In this document: piece by piece, positions 10,823 to 20,143 of the stretch
Layout: every line of letters begins with the position of its first letter
Numbering within the stretch: the stretch's first letter is position 1
From: a virus
IMG/VR virus record: IMGVR_UViG_3300042390_000006
Span: 1 to 39,968 of that record
Direction: 5' to 3' (one strand)
Length of the DNA stretch: 39,968 nt
The notes under the pieces: model-generated
The model's database searches: none
Told to the model about the DNA's origin: nothing
Seen by the model: only the letters and a program-made list of their open reading frames with translations
Position numbers and translations under genes: made by a program

Positions 10823-13800
10823 TGTTTCAAGAGAAAGATTTATTAAAGCACATAGAGACAAGTTCTTCTATTAAAACACAGTCATTGGTTGTTGCTGAAT
10901 GGAACATGAATATTGCTACAAATATTTTAGCAGTTGGAAATTATAGATACCGCCCATATGATGCAGGATCTATCTATAGAACTATTCCAAACACATTTGT
11001 TTTAGAAAATAAAACTTCATCCCCAGCATTTTATTATGGAGCAACAGATGCAGATGTTGTTATTGATGGAGGGTTTGATAAAAACGATCTACCGTTTAAC
11101 CTTATCCCCAAAAAAGAAAAGTTAAAACTTTTATACTCACTAGAGGATTGCGTAAAACCTTTTAGACCAAGATCTGGAATTAATAAGGCAGTGTTTCAGG
11201 GTGGAAAGTTTTTACATAACCCTGACATAAATATGGCAAGAAAGCCAAGATATTATATGGCAGACAAGAATGATCCATTCAAATACTGGACATCGTTTAG
11301 AACTGAGAATGGTATTGAGTACGGAACGGCTACAAAGACAATGAACGGAAGGCATATGATTGAAGATGCTGCCCCATTTGTTGTGTATAAAGATAAGGTT
11401 CCAGCAAACAGACTTGTTGTAAAGATGCAGACAAATATTGGAGACATCGATTCTGGAAGATATACAAATAAGTCAGGATCTTTTCCTGACCCGTACTTTG
11501 GAGAACTAAATCAAACAACTCCAAATGTTTGGAAGGTTCAAGTATTAAAAAATAATAACTGGGTAGATGCAGTTTCATTTAATGATCAAGATAAAAGAAA
11601 AGATGGAACCCCAATAATTCAATCAGATGGATATGTGGAACTAGCCTACGGATTGATCTTGCCAAAAATATATTCTGAAGTATTTGTTTATCGTGGAGAA
11701 CTATCCTCTTTATCTCTTAGGCCCCCAGTGGGAACAAGAGAAGGAGATGCATATCTTATTGTTGAAAACTCTGGGGATATTGGAGAATATCATATCTGGT
11801 ATAAGGATGAGTGGAAGATATTTGTTCCAAACTATGGGTGGAAGTTTGAAGAGCCAGTCGTTGATAGTTTTACTAATTTTGTTACAGAACTTACAGACCC
11901 AACAAGTTATACTGTAAGAGGAGAACTAAAGTATAAAGAGTTTGAGTACATCTCTGGTATTAGAATTGTTGTTGACAGCATGAAGAAGTTTGACGCATCC
12001 TTTGATCTCATTGAGTTTTCCCCTAGACTTACTGCTGACTTATCAGATAGAGTAACATCCTTTTCTTTAAATAAAAGTGCCTCAGATTTAGGACAAAGTG
12101 GAATGCCAGTTGGACAACTTCTTGCATCAACTGGTAATATAACATTTTTTGATTTTGATGATGCATTTAATAAAAACAACACTCTTAGTATTATTGCAAA
12201 TCAAAATATAAAAAATATTCAAATAAAACTTTATGAAGTCTTGACAGATGCAAGACTCATAGACTATTATGTTCCTATAAAAACCATGTACTCTGACGGA
12301 TTTCCAAAGGTTGATAACCAGTCAAAGGTGGTCTCTCTCGCCCTAAGAGATCTGTACTTCTATTTTGAATCTCAAACTGCACCAGAGATATTGTCAACAA
12401 ACACATCTGTTAGCGCTGCTGTATCTTTACTTTTAGACTCTATTGGATTTTCTAATTATGTATTTAAAAGAGTGGAAGGAGAATCCGAAATGGTTATTCC
12501 ATACTTCTTTATTCCACCAGACAAAAGCGTTGCTCAAATATTGCAGGACCTAGCAGTTTCAACACAAACAGCAATGTTCTTTGACGAATATAATAATTTT
12601 ATAATGATGAGTAAAGATTTTATTATGCCAACTGCAGCACAAAGACCTACAGATTTAACTTTATATGGATCTTCAGATTCCGCACAGGTAGAAGTAATTA
12701 AAAATAAAGACACAAAGCCTAAACTTGCAAACATCATGGAACTGACTAGTCAAGATAGCGAAGTCTATAATGCTGGACAAATATCATACACAACAAGACA
12801 TATAGAAAGAACTGTTGGAACCATTAAAGCAGCCCAGATGCTTGAACAGGAAAGAATGTATATATACAAGCCAGTACTTTTGTGGGAAGTTTCTGGGGAA
12901 GAAAGCACAAAATCAATAAACCAAGAGGTACAGAATAACTCCACCTATGATCTTAGTGCAATCCCATTGAACTCTTATTTATCAGCCGTTGCTCCAACGG
13001 TATCTAATGGAAGAATAATTAATAATACTATGGACCTTGGAGAAGCCATATATTATCTAGGTAGGTATAATGGTTACTTTTATGCCAACGGAGAGATTAT
13101 AAAGTTTGATGCAGTTCAATATAATATTTCTGGAACTGGGGATGTGTGGATAACCTCTAAGAGTGAGTATGACACTTACTTTGCCTCTTTGCCCTTTAAT
13201 GGGAAACTGTACCCTACAGGACTTTTAAGAATCTACTCTGAACCAAACTATGAAGAGGTAGATGGTTTGTCTAAGTTAAAAAATGGAGAAGTTGCCAAAC
13301 ACGGAAGAGCACAGTTTGGAACCACCATCTCAGAACACAACGCTGGCCTAAACCCATACTGGTCAAACAATGACAACGTCCGTGGTGTTGAGATGGATGC
13401 TAAGTATCTTTTTAAATTTGATCAGACAGTTCCACCAACAACAAAAAATGTTGCTGCTGGAGTTAACAACACCTTTGCCCTAAAGACAACCAGAAATGGA
13501 ATTATTAAAAATTATTTTTCATCAAAATATATTTCAGAGTCTACTGTAAATAAAATGCTTTCAACTCAGAGCGGGACAACACAGTCTTCCGCTCTTGTTA
13601 TGAATGGCGGAGGCTTTAAAACAACAGATACTCCTGCAAACTTCTTGTCCTATGTTTACAAGCCACTTTCAAATAATTTTAAACATTTTGGAACAAGGCT
13701 TAGAGTTATTGGAAGAATTGAAGATAACGAAAAAAATGGACAAACTCCAGTTGGACCTTCAGAACTTTATACCGTACAAGGAAAGACTGCTGATGAAAAA

Positions 13801-15114
13801 ATTACAATTGCAGGAGGCAGTGGTGGTATTGCAATCATGGTTGACCCAAAAACAAATGCTGGATACTACTTTGAAATAATTGCTTTAGATGCAACCAAGG
13901 TAAATGATTCTGCAAGACAAAATGTCCACGATGTATTATTCTATAAATTAGAAGCAGAAACTTCAAATTTGTCAGGCCCTGCAATACCTATTACTCTTTA
14001 TGAAGGTCTTGCGAACATCATTGTAGATGGCGGACAGTTCGTGGGTCAGTATAGAGTAGCAGCAGAACAAAATCCAACTGTCTACGATCTTTCTGTAGAG
14101 TACCAGGATATTGGATCAAAAAGAAAGTTTTTCTTATATCTAAACGACAATCTTATTGCTACAGTTTTTGACGATTCTCCATTAAAGGTATATAACAACC
14201 TTGCACTTTTTGTTAGAGGATCTTCTAGAGTTATGTTTGAAAATGTTTATGCCTTAGCAAATAACTATTCTCAAAACACATCATTTCAACTAGATACTCC
14301 AGTTGCAAATGTATTTAGTAATTCTGGAATAAGTGCTCAAGATTCATTTAGAAAATACTCAATGAGTGGGGCTGTCCAGGCTGCCTATCTGACTGGCATA
14401 AGTTCTTCCCAACCTCCCAAGTTTAGTATCTACTTTGACGAGTTTGGTACCATCATGAGAGAAGCAGCATCTTTTAATTTTAGATATGATTTAGCATATC
14501 CAGCACTGTACGCACAGTTATCTCCAACCTTTAATAAGTTAAAGTCCTATGCTGTATCTGGGTTCAGAGCCAGATCATACGGAGCAGAGTTTTTAATTTT
14601 TAATACAACAGATACAACACTAAGTTTAGACTCAAGTAGCCAAAGTTATTTAAGAGTTCAAGGTATAGCCTTTACAAATCAGTCCACAAACAACTATAGT
14701 GTTGATGATTACTTTTCAAAAAATAGCAATCTTTCAGACCCACAGTTTGACTCAACAGGTCTTATAACTGCTGTTAATAAAGTTACAAAAAACTATGAAG
14801 ATATCAAAGCAAGCAGAATGCTTTACGGAAAAAAAGATTTTTCTTTAGATGTTCCATACGTACAATCAGCCGATGCTGCTGAAAACCTAATGTCCTGGTT
14901 AGTTAAAAAAATAACAAAGCCAAGAAAGTCAATAGGTTTAAAAATATTTGCAAACCCTATGATTCAACTAGGAGATATCGTGGAAGTAGACTATGTTGAA
15001 AAAAATATTAATAGGGCTGGATCTGTTGGCTCTAGGTTCGTAGTATATAATATAGAATATTCAAAATCAAAAGACGGACCAGAGATGTCTGTCTTTTTAA
15101 GTGAGGTATTGTAA
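10822..15114 (+). CDS. Large tail-tip hub / fibre protein with ConA-like domain
   Basis: 1430 residues, coupled to the previous gene by TAATG. Several parts can be read. Residues 1-290 are beta-rich. About 300-340 carry a GDAYLIV...IWYKDEW motif like the short 'value/label' repeats of phage fibre proteins. About 420-680 resemble a tail hub: helix LLLDSIGF, then a PPDKSVAQILQDLA segment and FDEYNNFIMMS, the arrangement of baseplate hub domains. About 928-1146 look like a concanavalin/LamG-type beta sandwich (YYFEI, FLYLNDNLIATVFDD, then a closing VMFENVYALAN). The end (about 1350-1430) returns to a hub-like fold containing QLGDIVEVDY. A hub interrupted by a possible sugar-binding domain suggests receptor recognition; that is inference. 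No peptidase or hydrolase active site was seen. Confidence 0.75.
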   Translation: MFQEKDLLKHIETSSSIKTQSLVVAEWNMNIATNILAVGNYRYRPYDAGSIYRTIPNTFVLENKTSSPAFYYGATDADVVIDGGFDKNDLPFNLIPKKEKLKLLYSLEDCVKPFRPRSGINKAVFQGGKFLHNPDINMARKPRYYMADKNDPFKYWTSFRTENGIEYGTATKTMNGRHMIEDAAPFVVYKDKVPANRLVVKMQTNIGDIDSGRYTNKSGSFPDPYFGELNQTTPNVWKVQVLKNNNWVDAVSFNDQDKRKDGTPIIQSDGYVELAYGLILPKIYSEVFVYRGELSSLSLRPPVGTREGDAYLIVENSGDIGEYHIWYKDEWKIFVPNYGWKFEEPVVDSFTNFVTELTDPTSYTVRGELKYKEFEYISGIRIVVDSMKKFDASFDLIEFSPRLTADLSDRVTSFSLNKSASDLGQSGMPVGQLLASTGNITFFDFDDAFNKNNTLSIIANQNIKNIQIKLYEVLTDARLIDYYVPIKTMYSDGFPKVDNQSKVVSLALRDLYFYFESQTAPEILSTNTSVSAAVSLLLDSIGFSNYVFKRVEGESEMVIPYFFIPPDKSVAQILQDLAVSTQTAMFFDEYNNFIMMSKDFIMPTAAQRPTDLTLYGSSDSAQVEVIKNKDTKPKLANIMELTSQDSEVYNAGQISYTTRHIERTVGTIKAAQMLEQERMYIYKPVLLWEVSGEESTKSINQEVQNNSTYDLSAIPLNSYLSAVAPTVSNGRIINNTMDLGEAIYYLGRYNGYFYANGEIIKFDAVQYNISGTGDVWITSKSEYDTYFASLPFNGKLYPTGLLRIYSEPNYEEVDGLSKLKNGEVAKHGRAQFGTTISEHNAGLNPYWSNNDNVRGVEMDAKYLFKFDQTVPPTTKNVAAGVNNTFALKTTRNGIIKNYFSSKYISESTVNKMLSTQSGTTQSSALVMNGGGFKTTDTPANFLSYVYKPLSNNFKHFGTRLRVIGRIEDNEKNGQTPVGPSELYTVQGKTADEKITIAGGSGGIAIMVDPKTNAGYYFEIIALDATKVNDSARQNVHDVLFYKLEAETSNLSGPAIPITLYEGLANIIVDGGQFVGQYRVAAEQNPTVYDLSVEYQDIGSKRKFFLYLNDNLIATVFDDSPLKVYNNLALFVRGSSRVMFENVYALANNYSQNTSFQLDTPVANVFSNSGISAQDSFRKYSMSGAVQAAYLTGISSSQPPKFSIYFDEFGTIMREAASFNFRYDLAYPALYAQLSPTFNKLKSYAVSGFRARSYGAEFLIFNTTDTTLSLDSSSQSYLRVQGIAFTNQSTNNYSVDDYFSKNSNLSDPQFDSTGLITAVNKVTKNYEDIKASRMLYGKKDFSLDVPYVQSADAAENLMSWLVKKITKPRKSIGLKIFANPMIQLGDIVEVDYVEKNINRAGSVGSRFVVYNIEYSKSKDGPEMSVFLSEVL

Positions 15115-15623
15115 TGGCTACAGATGCAACTGCAAATCAAGCAACATATACCTATACCTGGACTAATGACTTTGGTAGAAGCACTCAAACCAACTCAACC
15201 AAGGTCGCCGTCCCTAATGCCGTTGATGATTTAAATGATCCAATAGCATATGAGGCTATGTTTGAGATTATATTTCAAGATATTGGTGGACAAGAACTAA
15301 TTAATATTTCCAGGGCAGATGCTATAAATGGACAAAACATTATGTATAGCATTGTTAAAAACCTAAAAAATATCATGCTTGAATATAACTCTAATAATAT
15401 AATTAAACTTGGTGGCACATCAGATGTTTTGTTTAAGAACTTTTCAATAAAACTTGAAGACAAGATTCCTAAATACGGTAATGGAAGTAACGGGTCCATA
15501 GTCTACCTTGAGCAAGGCTCAGGCAACCTGTTAATTGATCTTGTTAACCTAGAAGACGAAGAGCAGGTAGAGATAGAGATAATCAACCAAGGGGGGTATT
15601 TTGATGATACAATTACTAATTAG
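15114..15623 (+). CDS. Tail-tip protein of unknown function
   Basis: 169 residues, beginning at the TAATG overlap with the hub gene. It starts with a Thr/Ala/Asn-rich segment (residues 1-35), followed by a mixed helical and strand region with many Ile/Asn residues and an acidic end. No known motif is recognisable. Its place between the hub and the fibre-like gene at 15632, and the same direction with minimal spacing, indicate a structural tail-tip component. It could be a small adaptor or chaperone for the fibre. Confidence 0.6.
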   Translation: MATDATANQATYTYTWTNDFGRSTQTNSTKVAVPNAVDDLNDPIAYEAMFEIIFQDIGGQELINISRADAINGQNIMYSIVKNLKNIMLEYNSNNIIKLGGTSDVLFKNFSIKLEDKIPKYGNGSNGSIVYLEQGSGNLLIDLVNLEDEEQVEIEIINQGGYFDDTITN

Positions 15624-15631
15624 GAGTAAAA

Positions 15632-16777
15632 ATGATAACTAATACAGGCCAGTCAATTCTGGCAAAATACCTTGTAGGTCAGGCACCAGCCTATGCCTCA
15701 TATATTGCAATTGGCTGTGGAGCCAAACCAGTATCATCTTCTTATACATTTTCAGAGGCTGAGATGACTGCTATGAGAGCAAAAGAATCTTTGGACTTTG
15801 AGATGTTTAGAATACCAGTAACATCAAGAGGATACGTTACTGAAGACGGAGTATCTAAGATTGTCTTTACTGGAGAACTTCCAACGCTAGACAGATATGA
15901 TATAACAGAGGTTGGCATTTGGTCTGCGGGATCAAACCCAAGTGCAAACTTTAACGATAGCCGATCAATCTTTTTATTTAATAAAGATGAAACTTGGAAG
16001 TATAACAATACAGCCCTTGTTCCAATTGAAACTAGATTAGACGTTGCTGGAGACATTCAGACAACTAGCAAAGCATTTATAACAAATGCAGATAACCCAA
16101 CCTTTACAAATTCAACTAGATCAAACAGGTATGAAGGTTCTAGGTTTTTAAATAGTATTGTAGTCCTTAGAGGAGATGTTTCAGATATTGAGATAGACCC
16201 AGTTACTGATGAACTTACGCTAGGGACTGCTCTTTCCCCTCACCTAGTATTAACAGGAGCAACTCTAGATTTTGATAAGTCATCACCAAAAGACGAGTTA
16301 AGGCTAGCCTTCTCAGTAATAAACAAAGACTCTACAAGAAATGTACAGCCTCACGATGTAAGAATTATTCTAGAGTTTGCAGAGGGAGATGTCTACAACG
16401 TTGGAGAGTACGCAAGGTTTGAAACAGTACTAAGCAGTACTGATCCAGACGTAGATTTTGAAAATCAAAGATATTTTATTTCTGTTGCAAAGTTTGAAGA
16501 ATTAAATAGGAGTTCTGGATTTACTTGGAAAAATGCAGATGTAGTTAAAGCGTATGTCACAGTAACAGAAAAGAATGAAGTCACAGAAGAGGTGTTTATT
16601 TCAGACGAATTCTATGTTTGTCTAGATGCTTTAAGGCTAGAAAACACACAAAATCAAAATCCAATTTATGGATTAACTGGATATTCAGTTGTAAAAAGTC
16701 TAAACTCAAGGCCAGTTACAAAAATTGCAAACAGTTCAAACCACATTGAGTTTAGGTTTGGCTTGGATGTAATGTAA
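15632..16777 (+). CDS. Minor tail / tail-fibre-like protein
   Basis: 381 residues; AGGAG lies 7 bases before the ATG. The N-terminus (MITNTGQSILAKYLVGQ, then IAIGCGAKP and later YDITEVGIWSAGSNP) matches the conserved head of phage tail-collar/fibre-type proteins, which typically read 'N.G...I..YL.G....A.YIA.G.G' and 'ITEVGLF'. The rest is beta-rich and variable, as expected for a host-contact protein. It lies in the tail-tip operon and is coupled to the next gene by TAATG at 16777. Assignment to a minor tail/fibre class is good; the receptor cannot be read from the sequence. Confidence 0.7.
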   Translation: MITNTGQSILAKYLVGQAPAYASYIAIGCGAKPVSSSYTFSEAEMTAMRAKESLDFEMFRIPVTSRGYVTEDGVSKIVFTGELPTLDRYDITEVGIWSAGSNPSANFNDSRSIFLFNKDETWKYNNTALVPIETRLDVAGDIQTTSKAFITNADNPTFTNSTRSNRYEGSRFLNSIVVLRGDVSDIEIDPVTDELTLGTALSPHLVLTGATLDFDKSSPKDELRLAFSVINKDSTRNVQPHDVRIILEFAEGDVYNVGEYARFETVLSSTDPDVDFENQRYFISVAKFEELNRSSGFTWKNADVVKAYVTVTEKNEVTEEVFISDEFYVCLDALRLENTQNQNPIYGLTGYSVVKSLNSRPVTKIANSSNHIEFRFGLDVM

Positions 16778-17271
16778 TGGCACTGACCGATCTTGAGCCA
16801 GACAAAGAAATCAAAAAGGCAATAGTCTTAAAAGAAGATCTCCCATCTCTTAGTTTAAGTAGGCTAGGGTATTTTGTTAGGTATAGAGTGGTATCAAATG
16901 ACAAGAATAGATCCTCTCACTGGTCTCCATACTACTTTTTACCAAATGGGGTTATACCCAAAGTACCTTGCTCTGTTGGAGTTGCAGGAGGACAATTGAA
17001 GGTAATTACCATGGTTTGGCAACATCCCAAGGCTTCAAGTGATCCTGGTGAGACTGAAACATCTATCTTTAAAGAATATGATGTGTACATTAAGACTAAT
17101 CTAACTAATGATAAGTGGGTTCACCTTGAAACCGTACCTGCAACATCGCTTAGAATACTTGTTCCATCTGGAGTAACTTCCTTTCAGGTTGCAGTTCAGG
17201 TACCTGTCTATCCTAAGAATTATTCTGCAGATGCAGCAATCTTTACTTTAGAAACTCCGATAGTGGTATAA
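16777..17271 (+). CDS. Tail-tip protein with possible fibronectin-like fold
   Basis: 164 residues, starting at TAATG. The segment RYRVVSNDKNRSSHWSPYY followed by VYIKTNLTNDKWVHLETVPATSLRI and a closing SFQVAVQVPVYPK has the rhythm of fibronectin type III strands (an F-V-x-Y-R-V edge strand, then S-x-W-S). This is a reading of strand pattern, not a database match. Context is the tail-tip operon, so a small accessory domain of the tail tip or fibre is likely. Confidence 0.55.
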   Translation: MALTDLEPDKEIKKAIVLKEDLPSLSLSRLGYFVRYRVVSNDKNRSSHWSPYYFLPNGVIPKVPCSVGVAGGQLKVITMVWQHPKASSDPGETETSIFKEYDVYIKTNLTNDKWVHLETVPATSLRILVPSGVTSFQVAVQVPVYPKNYSADAAIFTLETPIVV

Positions 17272-17272
17272 T
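17264..17272 (+). promoter_or_regulatory. Extended -10 promoter giving a leaderless mRNA
   Basis: TGG-TATAAT, with the -10 hexamer at 17267-17272, lies at the end of the preceding gene. The hexamer ends 6 bases before the ATG at 17279, so the predicted first transcribed base coincides with the A of the start codon. No Shine-Dalgarno is visible before this ATG. A TTTACT at 17242 with a 19-base spacer is a poor -35. Inference: leaderless transcription of the 17279 gene. Confidence 0.5.
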
Positions 17273-17278
17273 TATAGT

Positions 17279-17722
17279 ATGGCAAAAATACCCTTACCTG
17301 AGCGTGGACAACCACTAGATGTAGCATATGTTTATGAGTTAGCCCAAGCAGTCAACGAGTTATCAAAAGAGGTCTCTCCAGCAACCTATGACTATGTAAC
17401 TGTTCAGACAGCAGACAACGGTCCACAAAATAGAAAGGTTACAGAGGTTAGGGTTATTGGTGCACTTGTTAAAGTTGCAAGTAGCAAGTCTGTTACCCCT
17501 GGTGAGCAAATTTCTTTTTCACATTCATTTACAGGAGAGTTTAGATTCCCCCCAATTGTTACTGCTACCCCAATAAACGTAGGACAAACTCCTGCTGGAG
17601 CAAGCGTATCTTTAATATTAAATGATCCATCTACGTCTTCTGTTACTGGGTTTGTTAAGTTTAACACATCTGGAGATGCTTCTCTTAATGTTAACTTAAT
17701 TATCATTGGTATACCAAACTAA
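17279..17722 (+). CDS. Minor tail protein, small beta-structured
   Basis: 147 residues. The N-terminus (PERGQPLDVAYVYELAQAVNELS) looks helical and trimer-forming; residues 70-147 are beta-rich (ISFSHSFTGEFRFPPIVTATP and repeating hydrophobic/Ser/Thr strands). A helical stalk followed by a compact beta head is common in phage fibre tips and receptor-binding proteins. The start has no Shine-Dalgarno but has a TATAAT six bases upstream, so it may be read from a leaderless mRNA. It is the last recognisable tail gene and is coupled to the zinc-ribbon gene at 17722 (CTAATG). Confidence 0.6.
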   Translation: MAKIPLPERGQPLDVAYVYELAQAVNELSKEVSPATYDYVTVQTADNGPQNRKVTEVRVIGALVKVASSKSVTPGEQISFSHSFTGEFRFPPIVTATPINVGQTPAGASVSLILNDPSTSSVTGFVKFNTSGDASLNVNLIIIGIPN

Positions 17723-17913
17723 TGCTAAAATGTAAAAAATGTAAAGGCAGAATGTTTCTTGACAGACAATACAGCACAATCGGACACCTTGAGACATATT
17801 GCATGGCTTGTGGATCAAGAGATTTTTTTAATCCACCAACAAGTTCTGCGGAGGGTTTATGGCTATTAAAAAGGGAAGTATCGAGAGCGAAGGCTACAAT
17901 GTCCTCCCTGTAA
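17722..17913 (+). CDS. Small zinc-ribbon protein
   Basis: 63 residues, starting at the TAATG overlap with the previous gene. Two CxxC pairs (CKKC at residues 4-7 and CMAC near 28-31) separated by about 20 residues form a typical zinc ribbon, suggesting nucleic-acid or protein binding. The C-terminal tail overlaps the start of the next gene by 55 bases in a different frame. The role is unknown; such ribbons in phages are often transcription or replication accessory proteins. Confidence 0.65.
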   Translation: MLKCKKCKGRMFLDRQYSTIGHLETYCMACGSRDFFNPPTSSAEGLWLLKREVSRAKATMSSL

Positions 17914-18401
17914 TTCCAGGGAATAAAAAGGTCTGGTTTTTAAATGGAGACCTAGTTCGAGTGCACCATTTAAATAAATCTAATGGAATAATGTCTGTTT
18001 ATAATATCACAAAAGATCAAATTGAAAGTTGTTTAGTTTCTGATTTTAAAAAGAAAAGAGAACGGGCCTATACCGTTAGAGAGACTGCTGATTTAGTTAA
18101 TCGTCATAAAAAATATATGCCATCACTAATGAAACGAGGAGTCATCCCATTTCCAACGGGATCTCAAAAGGGTGGGGCCAGAGGATTCCAAGTAAGATCA
18201 TATTACTCAGAATCGCAAGTAAAAGAGATACGTGATATACTTGCTACATACCATATTGGTAGGCCAAGAAAAGACAAATTAATAACAAATGATATTACGC
18301 CTAGCAAACAAGAGTTGACACGAAGAATGGGCGATGGTATACTTACATATAGAAGAACAGAAGACGGACAGTTTGTTCCAATTTGGAGCGAGTCTATTTA
18401 A
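17859..18401 (+). CDS. HTH DNA-binding protein (MerR/excisionase-like)
   Basis: 180 residues. The start ATG at 17859 has GGAGGG 3-4 bases upstream and lies inside the zinc-ribbon gene (55-base overlap); the next in-frame ATG is at about 17992 and would remove a well-formed N-terminal segment. Residues 66-110 read RAYTVRETADLVNRHKKYMPSLMKRGVIPFPTG, the layout of a winged HTH of the MerR/excisionase type, then a basic region and KEIRDILATYHIGRPRK. Likely a phage DNA-binding regulator or recombination directionality-type protein. With no integrase in the window, transcription control is more likely than excision. Confidence 0.6.
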   Translation: MAIKKGSIESEGYNVLPVIPGNKKVWFLNGDLVRVHHLNKSNGIMSVYNITKDQIESCLVSDFKKKRERAYTVRETADLVNRHKKYMPSLMKRGVIPFPTGSQKGGARGFQVRSYYSESQVKEIRDILATYHIGRPRKDKLITNDITPSKQELTRRMGDGILTYRRTEDGQFVPIWSESI

Positions 18402-18414
18402 CGAAGGGTATGAA

Positions 18415-18621
18415 ATGGAAAACGAAGACACAAAGGTATCTGTTACACTTGGATACACGCTTAACCTAGGAAACTTTCAATCGCTAAGGCTTGACCTTGG
18501 GGTAGTTGACACAAGACGTAATGGAGAAACTGCAGACCAGGCTTTTGAGCGAGTCTACAAGTTTGTTGAAGATAAACTGACTGATAAGATTAACGAAGCA
18601 AAGGCAGAGATTAACGAATAA
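18415..18621 (+). CDS. Small phage protein of unknown function
   Basis: 68 residues from the ATG at 18415, chosen because GAAGGG lies 6 bases upstream; the longer in-frame version starting at 18334 would run deep into the HTH gene. A beta-rich first half (TLGYTLNLGNFQSLRLDLGVVD) is followed by a charged helix (FERVYKFVEDKLTDKINEAK). It is coupled to the next gene by TAATG, just upstream of the helicase. Function not recognised; a replication accessory role is suggested only by location. Confidence 0.6.
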   Translation: MENEDTKVSVTLGYTLNLGNFQSLRLDLGVVDTRRNGETADQAFERVYKFVEDKLTDKINEAKAEINE

Positions 18622-18929
18622 TGGCTGAGCGCAAAGACCGTATGGCTTTGCTTTCAAGATACAGCAAGTATCATACCGCAAGGTACGAATCAAAGCCATC
18701 CCTTAATCTAAATGTAGAACAGTGGGCTTCAGATGCCCTAGTTGAATCATACGGAATTTCAGGGTGTTACGATATACTTGAGTATTACTTTAAGGTTGCA
18801 GAGAATCCATCTTGGAATTACTTTGCATATAATGCAGAAAAGATTTTACAAGCACAAAAAGATAAAAGCAGAGATGACAACGAGAGAGCAGAGCGTAGAA
18901 GAATGGCAAAGGAGTGGCTAAGTGAATAA
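18621..18929 (+). CDS. Hypothetical protein next to replicative helicase
   Basis: 102 residues, beginning at the TAATG overlap. Mostly helical: a basic N-terminus, then WASDALVESYGISGCYDILEYYF, then a strongly charged C-terminal helix (DKSRDDNERAERRRMAKEW). It overlaps the GTG start of the helicase gene by 8 bases, so the two are translated together. A small helical protein immediately before a phage DnaB helicase may be a loader or helicase partner, but there is no motif to prove it. Confidence 0.6.
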   Translation: MAERKDRMALLSRYSKYHTARYESKPSLNLNVEQWASDALVESYGISGCYDILEYYFKVAENPSWNYFAYNAEKILQAQKDKSRDDNERAERRRMAKEWLSE

Positions 18930-20142
18930 TACAGAGTCCAAACTAATTACTGCAGTTCTTCAAGATAAGCAGATCCATATACTTCTGCAGGCAAATGTTG
19001 ATAACCTTCTAAGAACTCACGGAGATATCTGGAACTTCATCAGACTCTATTTTGAAAACAATAAGTCTTTACCACCTGCAGAACTTGTAACAGAAAAGTT
19101 TAGAGACTTTGCCCCAATAGCAAATGTAGGAGCAACCAAGCACCACCTTGAAGAGTTGCAGGGTGAGTACCTAAATGACAGCCTTAAAGATATTCTAAGA
19201 TCAGCAGCAGGAAATGTTCAAAACAATCAGGGAACTATTGCTCTAAATGATTTAATTACTCAGACATCTGAGTTAAAAAAGAATACTGCAGCCATTCGTG
19301 ACATTGATGTTACGGATCTTGAATCAGCAGTAGCATACTTTGAAAACCTAAAGGTTCAGCAAGCAGCAGGTCATGTTGGAATTAAAACTAACCTACCAGG
19401 GTTTGATAACTATCTTCCTTCTGGAATTATGCCAGGGCAGTTAGGAGTCTTTCTAGCATACCCAGGTATAGGAAAGTCTTGGATGGCTCTGTACTTCGCT
19501 GTACAGGCCTGGAAGCAGGGTAGAACACCCCTTGTAATCTCTCTTGAGATGTCAGAAACAGAAGTTCGTAATCGTGTATTTACTATTATGGGTGAAGGAC
19601 TTTGGTCTCACAGAAAGTTAAGCAATGGAGATGTTGAACTAGATACTCTTAAGGCTTGGCATGCTAAGCATTTACAGGGTAAGCCAGAGTTCCATATCAT
19701 TTCAAACGATCAGGGTGGAGAGATTAACCCTTCAGTGCTTCGTGGAAAGATTGACCAGTACAAGCCAGACTTTGTAATCGTTGACTACCTTCAGTTGATG
19801 GCTCCTAATCAGAAGTCAGATAATGAAACAGTACGAATGAAGAACCTTTCAAGAGAACTTAAACTTATGGCTATTGGTGAAGAAGTCCCAATCATTGCTA
19901 TCTCATCTGCTACGCCAGACGATGTTAATGATCTTAGTGGGGTTCCTACGCTTGGTCAGACCGCTTGGTCAAGACAGATTGCTTATGATGCAGACTGGGT
20001 TATTGCTCTTGGTAGAGCATCAAATAGTGATATTATTGAATGCGCTTTTAGAAAGAACCGTAATGGGTTTATGGGAGACTTCCTTGTACAGGTTGACTTT
20101 GACAAGGGATACTACAGATATAAAGATTATGAAGATAAGTAG
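18922..20142 (+). CDS. dnaB: DnaB-type replicative DNA helicase
   Basis: 406 residues. The start is GTG at 18922, chosen because AAAGGAG sits 7 bases upstream and the gene overlaps its neighbour by 8 bases. An N-terminal helical domain (1-130) is followed by a RecA-fold motor domain. Walker A is AYPGIGKSW (Lys185-Ser186); Walker B is VIVDYLQLM near 287; IIAISSATPD and the later GRASNSD/FRKNRNG match helicase motifs H3/H4. It unwinds DNA 5'-3' at the fork as a hexamer. It works with the primase encoded at 20421 and polymerase at 22045. Length is a little short of cellular DnaB (about 450), as usual in phages. Confidence 0.93.
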   Translation: MNNTESKLITAVLQDKQIHILLQANVDNLLRTHGDIWNFIRLYFENNKSLPPAELVTEKFRDFAPIANVGATKHHLEELQGEYLNDSLKDILRSAAGNVQNNQGTIALNDLITQTSELKKNTAAIRDIDVTDLESAVAYFENLKVQQAAGHVGIKTNLPGFDNYLPSGIMPGQLGVFLAYPGIGKSWMALYFAVQAWKQGRTPLVISLEMSETEVRNRVFTIMGEGLWSHRKLSNGDVELDTLKAWHAKHLQGKPEFHIISNDQGGEINPSVLRGKIDQYKPDFVIVDYLQLMAPNQKSDNETVRMKNLSRELKLMAIGEEVPIIAISSATPDDVNDLSGVPTLGQTAWSRQIAYDADWVIALGRASNSDIIECAFRKNRNGFMGDFLVQVDFDKGYYRYKDYEDK

Positions 20143-20143
20143 T

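Noticed and set aside
12241-12270. TTGACA-N18-TATTAT inside the hub gene
   Set aside because: No gene start or leader follows; probably chance in coding DNA.
17859-18401. HTH protein as an excisionase of a temperate phage
   Set aside because: No integrase, repressor or attachment site visible in the window; a general regulator is safer.
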